16,472 bases of DNA from JAAYRG01 sp964643255 (GTDB lineage: Bacteria; Bacillota; Clostridia; Lachnospirales; Lachnospiraceae), in the NCBI GenBank assembly GCA_964643255.1, contig CAZXSM010000050.1:1-16472 (forward strand), written 5' to 3'. The notes beneath the pieces were generated by a model. It was given only the letters and a program-made list of their open reading frames with translations, was not told the DNA's origin and did not search any database. Shown here piece by piece: positions 6,983 through 12,515 of the stretch. How positions within the stretch are numbered: the stretch's first letter is position 1; every line of letters starts with the position of its first letter. The translations under genes were made by a program, and so were the position numbers.

Positions 6983-7567
6983 ATGTTAAATTATTTATGG
7001 GCTTTTATGATTATAATAGGTATTGTTGTTGGAATAGTAACAGGTAATATAGAAGCAGTTAGTACATCAATTATTACTTCTTCAAAAGAGGCAGTTACTT
7101 TATGCATATCAATGCTAGGTGTAATGTCTTTATGGATGGGAATAATGCGTGTTGCAAAAGCAAGTGGAATAATTGCAAGCCTTACAAGATTGCTCAGACC
7201 AGTTATAAGGCTCTTGTTTCCTGATATTCCTGAAGACCATATAACAAACGAATATATTGCATCAAATATAATAGCTAACATACTAGGATTAGGGTGGGCA
7301 GCCACACCAGTTGGTTTAAAAGCAATGAAGGGACTAAAAGAATTAAATAATAACAGTGAAACGGCAAGCTGCGATATGTGTACATTTTTAATAATAAATA
7401 TTTCTTCATTACAGCTAATACCAGTAAATGTAATAGCCTTTCGAAGTGAATATGGATCCATAAACCCTGCAGAAATTTTAGGAGCAGGAATTGTAGCAAC
7501 AACATTTTCCACAATTGCAGGGGTAATATTTTCAGTTGTGGCAAGAAAGTTAAGTAAGAAAAAGTAG
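6983..7567 (+). CDS. spmA: Spore maturation protein A
   Basis: Integral membrane protein of the nucleoside-recognition (Gate) domain group, 194 aa from the chosen start and close to B. subtilis SpmA (196 aa). SpmA and SpmB act in the forespore line to promote core dehydration and heat resistance. It has several hydrophobic segments, the first at about 3-20 (LNYLWAFMIIIGIVVGIVTG). Family motifs are LFPDIPEDH (78-86) and GLGWAATPVGLKAM (102-115), followed by TFLIIN and a C-terminal hydrophobic helix ending in KKK. ATG 6983 is preferred over the TTG at 6932 because AGAGGA lies at 6973-6978 and the homologous protein begins with this M-(L/V)-N segment. Its TAG stop forms part of the SD of spmB, implying coupling. 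In B. subtilis spmAB lie next to dacB; here dacB is not visible. Confidence 0.95.
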   Translation: MLNYLWAFMIIIGIVVGIVTGNIEAVSTSIITSSKEAVTLCISMLGVMSLWMGIMRVAKASGIIASLTRLLRPVIRLLFPDIPEDHITNEYIASNIIANILGLGWAATPVGLKAMKGLKELNNNSETASCDMCTFLIINISSLQLIPVNVIAFRSEYGSINPAEILGAGIVATTFSTIAGVIFSVVARKLSKKK

Positions 7568-7576
7568 GAGGAAATA

Positions 7577-8107
7577 ATGGACTTTCTATTATATATATCA
7601 AATTACATAGTACCATTTATATTCTTTTATATAATTGGATATGGGTTCTTATGTAAAGTTCCTGTGTTCCATGAGTTTACCGAAGGTGCTAAAGAAGGCT
7701 TTAAGGTAGTATTGGGTATTCTACCGACTATAATAGGCCTAATGGTTGCAGTTGGAATACTGAGAACCTCAACAAGTCTAGACTTATTAGCCAAATTAAT
7801 AGAGCCTATCACAAACCTTTTTAAATTTCCATCAGAACTTGTTCCCCTCGTAACAGTAAAAAGTTTATCCTCATCTGCAGCCAATGGCTTACTAATTGAT
7901 ATTTTTAAAGAACATGGGCCAGACTCATACCTGGGAAGACTAAGTTCTATTATCATGAGTTGTACTGAAACAATATTTTATACAATGAGTGTTTACTTTG
8001 TAACCGCGGAAGTGAAAAAAACCCGCTATACCTTACCAGGCGCTTTGTTTACCACTTTAGTAAGTTTAGTGGCAAGTACAATTTTAACTAATTTAATTTT
8101 TTATTAA
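7577..8107 (+). CDS. spmB: Spore maturation protein B
   Basis: Membrane partner of SpmA, 176 aa (B. subtilis SpmB 178 aa). Family motifs: VPVFHEFTEGAKEGF (28-42), LPTIIGLMVAVGILR (49-63), FPSELVPLVTVKSLS (84-98), and the strongly conserved GPDSYLGRLSSIIMSCTET (114-132) followed by IFYTMSVYFV. Four or so hydrophobic helices are visible (about 9-26, 44-62, 133-147 and 155-175). The SD TAGGAGG (7565-7571) overlaps the spmA stop codon. Expected role: with SpmA, transport or gating in the spore membrane that lets the spore core dehydrate; the exact substrate is unknown in the family. No clear terminator with a T tract follows within 60 nt. Confidence 0.95.
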   Translation: MDFLLYISNYIVPFIFFYIIGYGFLCKVPVFHEFTEGAKEGFKVVLGILPTIIGLMVAVGILRTSTSLDLLAKLIEPITNLFKFPSELVPLVTVKSLSSSAANGLLIDIFKEHGPDSYLGRLSSIIMSCTETIFYTMSVYFVTAEVKKTRYTLPGALFTTLVSLVASTILTNLIFY

Positions 8108-8127
8108 CTGTCAATAATAAAAAATAT

Positions 8128-8260
8128 AACCATTAAAATCATTTGATTCCTCCAAGGCATTGGTAAATTTTACAACTTAAAAAGAAATTAAGATGATGGA
8201 AAGAAAGGAATCAGATGATTTTATTAGAATTTTGATTTTATCTTGAATTTCTAAATGGTT
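8128..8260. repeat. Nested inverted-repeat element upstream of pckA
   Basis: TAAAATCATTTGATTCCT (8134-8151) pairs with AGGAATCAGATGATTTTA (8206-8223) over 18 bp with one G-T. Each arm contains the 12-bp palindrome AATCAnnTGATT (8137-8148 and 8209-8220), centres 72 bp apart. Outside this, AACCATT (8128-8134) pairs with AATGGTT (8254-8260), and TTAGAA/TTCTAA (8224-8229/8249-8254) can form a further arm. The 54-nt inner loop opens with CCAA-GGCA-TTGG (8152-8163). The right part overlaps the -35 of the pckA promoter. It may be paired operator sites, a structured spmB 3' UTR or a small MITE-like relic; no target duplication or transposase-like end is evident. Confidence 0.7.
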
Positions 8261-8270
8261 CATGTATAAT
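8243..8270 (+). promoter_or_regulatory. Putative sigma-A promoter of pckA
   Basis: TTGAAT (8243-8248), a 16-nt spacer and a perfect TATAAT (8265-8270). The start would be near 8277, giving a 5' leader of about 130 nt. The -35 lies inside the right part of the nested inverted-repeat element, so proteins bound at the palindromes could affect it. Confidence 0.6.
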
Positions 8271-8278
8271 TAATATAG

Positions 8279-8363
8279 GCAAAAGTTGAAAATTTTATTT
8301 TGCTTATGGAACTGAAGACAAGAATACCGCAAACCCTGAATTTGTTGCATTTGAGGGTGGTAT
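8279..8363 (+). ncRNA. Structured pckA mRNA leader (candidate regulatory RNA)
   Basis: Two hairpins lie in the predicted 5' UTR. The first, GCAAAA (8279-8284)/TTTTGC (8298-8303), is right at the expected 5' end. The second pairs ATACC (8324-8328) with GGTAT (8359-8363), then ACCCT (8333-8337) with AGGGT (8354-8358), with a 4-nt bulge GCAA on one side only. The 46 nt from there to the ATG look unstructured, with SD AAGAGG at about 8395-8400. I recognise no known riboswitch class. No sequence that would hide the SD is evident, and no T tract follows the hairpins, so a classic attenuator is not supported. Confidence 0.4.
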
Positions 8364-8409
8364 CATAAAACTATTAAATATGACAATTAAAAGAAAGAGG
8401 TAATGTAAT

Positions 8410-10014
8410 ATGGCAGAAATTAATTTGGAGCAATATGGTATTACAGGAGTAAAAGAAATTGTTCATAATCCTTCTTATGACGTATTGTTTGAAGAAGAAA
8501 CAAAGCCAGAACTTGAAGGCTTTGAAAAAGGACAAGTTAGTGAATTAGGTGCAGTTAATGTTATGACTGGAGAATATACTGGTCGTTCACCTAATGATAA
8601 ATTTATTGTGCATGATGAAAATTCTAAAGATTCCATATGGTGGACTTCCGATGAATTTAAGAACGATAACAAACCTGCTTCTGAAGAAACTTGGAAAGAA
8701 GTAAAGGATATTGCAATTGATCAATTATCTAACAAAAGACTGTTTGTTGTAGATGCATTCTGTGGTGCAAATGAAGATACACGCATGGCAGTTCGTTTCA
8801 TTGTTGAAGTAGCATGGCAAGCACACTTTGTTACTAATATGTTTATTAAACCTTCTGAAGAAGAACTTGAGAACTTTGAACCAGACTTTATTGTTTATAA
8901 TGCTTCTAAAGCTAAAGTTGAAAACTATGAAGAACTTGGACTTAACTCTGAGACAGCAGTACTATTTAACATTTCTAGCCGTGAACAAGTAATTGTTAAT
9001 ACATGGTATGGTGGAGAAATGAAAAAAGGTATGTTCGCTATGATGAACTACTATCTTCCACTTAAAGGAATTGCTTCCATGCACTGCTCAGCTAATACAG
9101 ATTTAAATGGCGAGAACACAGCTTTATTCTTTGGTCTTTCAGGTACAGGTAAGACTACTTTATCAACTGATCCTAATCGTTTATTAGTTGGTGATGATGA
9201 GCATGGTTGGGATGACAATGGTATATTCAACTTTGAAGGTGGATGCTATGCTAAAGTTATAGACCTTGATAAAGAATCTGAGCCAGACATTTATAATGCA
9301 ATTAAACGTGATGCTCTTCTTGAAAATGTAACATTAGATGAAGATGGAAAGATTGATTTTACTGATAATAGCGTGACTGAAAACACTCGTGTGTCTTATC
9401 CAATTGATCATATTGAGAATATAGTTCGTCCAGTTTCTACAGCGCCACATGCAGAACATGTTATATTCCTATCTGCAGACGCTTTCGGTGTTCTTCCTCC
9501 AGTATCTATTCTGACTCCTGAGCAGACACAATACTATTTCTTATCAGGATTCACAGCTAAACTTGCTGGTACAGAACGTGGTGTTACAGAACCTCAACCT
9601 ACATTCTCTGCATGCTTTGGACAAGCTTTCTTAGAGCTTCATCCAACAAAATATGGCCAAGAACTAGTTAAGAGAATGGACAAGAGTGGAGCTAAGGCAT
9701 TTCTTGTAAACACTGGCTGGAATGGTACAGGCAAACGTATATCCATTAAAGATACTCGTGGAATTATTGATGCAATCCTTAATGATGATATCCTAAATGC
9801 ACCAACTAAAAAGATTCCATACTTTGACTTTGAAGTACCAACTGAACTTGCAGGTGTTGATACAAACATTCTTGATCCTCGTGATACTTACGAAGATTCT
9901 TCAGAATGGGACGCAAAAGCTAAAGATTTAGCAGATAGATTTATTAAAAACTTCAAGAAATATGAAGGAAATGAAGATGGAAAAGCTTTAGTTGAAGCTG
10001 GTCCAAAACTATAA
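8410..10014 (+). CDS. pckA: Phosphoenolpyruvate carboxykinase (ATP)
   Basis: Cytosolic ATP-type PEPCK, interconverting oxaloacetate + ATP with PEP + CO2 + ADP. It serves gluconeogenesis or, in fermentative anaerobes, often PEP carboxylation towards C4 acids. At 534 aa it is typical for the family. Motifs: G57-R-S-P-N-D-K (oxaloacetate-binding arginine loop, RSP 59-61), NTWYGGEMKKGMF (197-209) with the Lys that binds metal and substrate, kinase-1a P-loop GLSGTGKTT (242-250), kinase-2 LLVGDDEHGW (258-267), FNFEGGCYAK (273-282), VSTAPHAEHVIFLSADAFG (342-360), GFTAKLAGTERG (380-391) and NTGWNGTGK near the C-terminus. SD AAGAGG at 8395-8400, 9 nt spacing. Arginine codons are mostly CGT (12 of about 15 are CGN), whereas neighbours use AGA/AGG, indicating high expression. 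It ends at a strong palindromic terminator. Confidence 0.98.
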   Translation: MAEINLEQYGITGVKEIVHNPSYDVLFEEETKPELEGFEKGQVSELGAVNVMTGEYTGRSPNDKFIVHDENSKDSIWWTSDEFKNDNKPASEETWKEVKDIAIDQLSNKRLFVVDAFCGANEDTRMAVRFIVEVAWQAHFVTNMFIKPSEEELENFEPDFIVYNASKAKVENYEELGLNSETAVLFNISSREQVIVNTWYGGEMKKGMFAMMNYYLPLKGIASMHCSANTDLNGENTALFFGLSGTGKTTLSTDPNRLLVGDDEHGWDDNGIFNFEGGCYAKVIDLDKESEPDIYNAIKRDALLENVTLDEDGKIDFTDNSVTENTRVSYPIDHIENIVRPVSTAPHAEHVIFLSADAFGVLPPVSILTPEQTQYYFLSGFTAKLAGTERGVTEPQPTFSACFGQAFLELHPTKYGQELVKRMDKSGAKAFLVNTGWNGTGKRISIKDTRGIIDAILNDDILNAPTKKIPYFDFEVPTELAGVDTNILDPRDTYEDSSEWDAKAKDLADRFIKNFKKYEGNEDGKALVEAGPKL

Positions 10015-10047
10015 TTTATAAAATAAATAAAATATAAATTCACAAAT

Positions 10048-10078
10048 AAAATGCTGGAGTTTAAACTCCAGCATTTTT
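10048..10078. terminator. Bidirectional terminator between pckA and the DUF885 gene
   Basis: ATGCTGGAGTTT (10051-10062) and AAACTCCAGCAT (10063-10074) form a perfect 24-bp palindrome, extended by AAA/TTT. TTTTT follows on the + side and an A-run lies on the other. The genes converge here, and the structure can stop both. Confidence 0.95.
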
Positions 10079-10121
10079 AAATTTATATGTAATATTAAAT
10101 TACTAGTAACTATTATGAAAT

Positions 10122-11897
10122 TTATGAGGCTTTCTTAAGAATAAAAGCAACTTCTTCATCTAATCTATCTTGAATAATAGGAAAAGGTGCAGGTCCTATA
10201 TCTAAAAGGAATGTGTGGAAATCTTTTAGTACAAAATGTTCACCTAATTCTGATATGGCTTTATCTTTTAATTTTATAATTTCAAGGTATCCAATTCCGT
10301 ACTGTGGATACATACATGGTTCTTCAATAATAATATCATACAAGATAGTAGTTAGATCCTTATCTTCAATTCCAAGTTCCAATAAGTAATTATATGCATC
10401 AGCCAAGGTCCATCCTTCATAATGTATGCCTATATCTAACATGCAATATATTCCCATGTTAGTAACCATATTTGCCACAATAAAATCAGCAACATTCTTA
10501 TCAAAACCAGCAAGGTAATAAGAATAGTACTCAACATATGTTGCCCAACCTTCAATATAGCCACCGAAGCTTATAAGATTTCTAATAGAAGGTGGATTGG
10601 TTTCACGAAAATATACAGATTGATATAAATGGCCAGGATAAGCTTCATGAGCCATTGTAGGGAAAATATTAGACATATCGAAGGTAGGATTAATATATAT
10701 AATATTATTTTTATAATCATCAATTGCAGGAACTAAATACATAGCAGGGCTAAGATGGTCTTGTAGAGGTTCTGGAATATATTCAACCTTACAATTCACA
10801 TCAATAATTTCCGGGAAGTCGTCAGAAATGGAACCTTTAAGGTATGTAATAATATCATTAGGATCTGTTAGGGGAAAAGTCTCAGTAAGTAAATTATCAT
10901 AAATACTAGGATCTTCTGTTAAGATTCTCCCCATAGTCGCAATTGATTGATTAATACTTTTTTCAACCATTTCCTTTAATTGAGGGACGCTTTTATCAGA
11001 ATTAGTATAATAAGCCATGAGATATTCATAAAATTCTTTTCCATTTTCATAATAATATAAGCCTTTATCATTTACCCCTGTATTCTGATGCTCTTTAAGG
11101 GTAGCAATTAGCATTTCATATGAAGGAATTAAGGAGTTAATAACTACATTTGTATTGGCATCTTTATAATATGAGACTTCTTCTTCCGTCAAATCTGGCA
11201 AACTTGTAATTTTACTATTTACAGTCTCTATTAGAAAATTATTTTCAGAATCTTTTATAAAATCCTCACATTGATTAATGATACTTTCTGCAGACTTTTT
11301 ATTCATAAATAAATTAGAATCAGATTTAAGTTTTTGAAATTCGCATACTTCTTCATAATATGAGTGGACAGATTCTACTAAAGCCAAATAGGTATCTAGA
11401 TCTTCTTTGGAACTTATATTATATTCTGCTAATAAGATTGGTAGTTGAGCTTGAATACCAGTAGTTGGACCTAGAACATCGTGATATAGGATTACATTAT
11501 TTTGGGTTAATTCTAAGTTAAAGTAATAATGTAGGATATCATAGGTAAGTTGTTGTGATTCGATTAATTTGTCGTAATCAAAGGCATCTAAGATGGCTAA
11601 ATAGTTTTCATAGGCAGATAACTCGCTTTTTATGTAAGAGGGTGAAAAATGCCCTACTTTTGCTTCACCTATTTCTATTCCATAACTTTTTGGCTTATCT
11701 AAAGTATAATTTAAAGTAATAGAGTCAGTTTGAACCTCTTTTATAAATAATTCATTTGTAAAATTATCAAATTCTTCTTTTGTGGTTTGAACACTAGTTT
11801 TTTCTTGATTTGACTCTTTACAAGCAACTAGACTTAAAGCCATAACTAGGGCAAATAATAATATTAATAATTTCTTAGTAAATTTCATGTAAGACAT
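10122..11897 (-). CDS. DUF885 family lipoprotein, putative metallopeptidase
   Basis: Predicted exported lipoprotein of 591 aa. The N-terminus has lysines (K5, K8, K9), a hydrophobic core at 10-22 and lipobox LVAC with Cys26, so the mature protein should be anchored to the outer face of the membrane. Residues about 45-575 form a DUF885 domain with the hallmark HEAYPGH (417-423), the GYIEGWATY segment (446-454, Glu449 a likely third zinc ligand) and the D488-x-G-x-H492 segment before EGW. These are known DUF885 zinc-site features; the substrate, presumably peptides, is unknown. The start is ambiguous: ATG 11897 has AAAGG only 3-4 nt upstream, and ATG 11888 (MKFTKK) has 12 nt. Both leave the signal peptide intact. 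It is transcribed towards pckA and away from the metG leader. No partner gene on its strand is near. Confidence 0.88.
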   Translation of the reverse strand: MSYMKFTKKLLILLFALVMALSLVACKESNQEKTSVQTTKEEFDNFTNELFIKEVQTDSITLNYTLDKPKSYGIEIGEAKVGHFSPSYIKSELSAYENYLAILDAFDYDKLIESQQLTYDILHYYFNLELTQNNVILYHDVLGPTTGIQAQLPILLAEYNISSKEDLDTYLALVESVHSYYEEVCEFQKLKSDSNLFMNKKSAESIINQCEDFIKDSENNFLIETVNSKITSLPDLTEEEVSYYKDANTNVVINSLIPSYEMLIATLKEHQNTGVNDKGLYYYENGKEFYEYLMAYYTNSDKSVPQLKEMVEKSINQSIATMGRILTEDPSIYDNLLTETFPLTDPNDIITYLKGSISDDFPEIIDVNCKVEYIPEPLQDHLSPAMYLVPAIDDYKNNIIYINPTFDMSNIFPTMAHEAYPGHLYQSVYFRETNPPSIRNLISFGGYIEGWATYVEYYSYYLAGFDKNVADFIVANMVTNMGIYCMLDIGIHYEGWTLADAYNYLLELGIEDKDLTTILYDIIIEEPCMYPQYGIGYLEIIKLKDKAISELGEHFVLKDFHTFLLDIGPAPFPIIQDRLDEEVAFILKKAS

Positions 11898-11929
11898 CTA
11901 CCTTTCATATTCGGAACTAGCTCTATATT

Positions 11930-11959
11930 ATTATATTAGAAGAAATTGATAAAAGTCTA
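11930..11959 (-). promoter_or_regulatory. Putative promoter of the DUF885 gene
   Basis: On the - strand, TAGACT (complement of 11954-11959), an 18-nt spacer and a perfect TATAAT (complement of 11930-11935). The -35 matches the consensus at 4 of 6 positions. A start near 11923 leaves a leader of about 25 nt. Confidence 0.45.
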
Positions 11960-12038
11960 TAAATCTATAAAAGTTATTTATATAATTGTGACTTTTAAAA
12001 TGTTAATATGATTAAAACAAGATAAAAACAAGCTAATA

Positions 12039-12067
12039 TTGACAATTGAAAAGCATCATGTTATTCT
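12039..12067 (+). promoter_or_regulatory. Promoter of the metG T-box leader
   Basis: A perfect -35 TTGACA (12039-12044), a 17-nt spacer and TATTCT (12062-12067) preceded by TG in the extended -10 position (12059-12060). Transcription should begin near 12074, just before the T-box stem I. Bases 11960-12038, between this and the DUF885 promoter, show nothing else. Confidence 0.75.
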
Positions 12068-12073
12068 TGTAAT

Positions 12074-12380
12074 AATTAACAGAATAGTAAATAAGCAATG
12101 AAGAGAAGAGTAAGTAATCAAGCTATGTACAGAGAGCTTCCATAAGCTGAAAGGAAGATATAGTAAAATTACTGAAGATGGCCTTGGAGCTTTGCATTAA
12201 GGAAATTATCTAGCATTTCTAAACTGCAACGGTATTATAACCCGTTATAGTATAAAATTGTGTGATTTACAGTATTTGTGTGTTATATTATAACAATGCA
12301 AAACAAAGGGTCGATATTGACTAAAGTAAAGTGGTACCACGGGATGAAGCTCTCGTCTTTATATAAGACGGGATTTTTTT
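12074..12380 (+). promoter_or_regulatory. T-box riboswitch controlling metG (tRNA-Met)
   Basis: Tandem elements of a T-box leader that senses uncharged tRNA. Stem I contains AGTAAT (12113-12118) pairing with ATTACT (12168-12173), the AGAGAGC segment (12131-12137), a distal helix CTTCC/GGAAG (12137-12141/12153-12157) and apical GCTGAAA. The specifier region reads GAAG-ATG-GCC, with ATG at 12178-12180, which is the Met codon. The T-box core AAAGTGGTACCACG (12328-12341) has UGGU at 12332-12335, pairing with tRNA 3' ACCA, that is an A73 discriminator, as in tRNA-Met. Between them lies a large extra domain: TTTGCATT (12191-12198) pairs with AATGCAAA (12295-12302), enclosing AACGG/CCGTT and a 12-bp helix (12244-12255/12283-12294). 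It ends in an intrinsic terminator. Uncharged tRNA-Met should favour the antiterminator and metG expression. Confidence 0.93.
12351..12380 (+). terminator. T-box leader intrinsic terminator
   Basis: TCTCGTCTT (12351-12359) pairs with AAGACGGGA (12365-12373), 9 bp with one G-T around TATAT, followed by seven T (12374-12380). It is the OFF state of the riboswitch, upstream of metG. Confidence 0.92.
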
Positions 12381-12515
12381 ATCTTTATTTTAAGTAAAGA
12401 CATATATAATATTTAGTAACAAAGAAACAGATAGTAAGTAAATATAAAGTTTTATGTTTAATAAAAATATTTTGCATATAATAATGAAACAGATTTTAAG
12501 TTAAAGGAGAGAATC

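Noticed and set aside
6991..7512. Long antisense reading frame over spmA
   Set aside because: It lies wholly opposite a clear family member, has no SD or family motif, and follows from the low stop density opposite a hydrophobic AT-rich gene. The same applies to the antisense frames at 2280-2543, 7275-7616, 7627-7956, 8475-8672, 9639-9869, 12572-12778 and 15424-15612.
8134..8223. The long inverted repeat as the spmB rho-independent terminator
   Set aside because: The loop is 54 nt and there is no T tract beyond the four T inside the arm, so it is not a standard terminator.
8306..8368. A 20-codon ORF in the pckA leader (MELKTRIPQTLNLL...)
   Set aside because: No SD precedes the ATG, and the ORF runs through the hairpin; the structure explains the composition better.
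8403..8408. ATG-TAA start-stop just before the pckA start
   Set aside because: Only 2 nt from the SD, so initiation there is unlikely; ATG in such spacers arises by chance.
12477..12482. TATAAT between the T-box terminator and metG, a possible bypass promoter
   Set aside because: No acceptable -35 or TGn lies at the right distance; AT-rich DNA gives many such hexamers.
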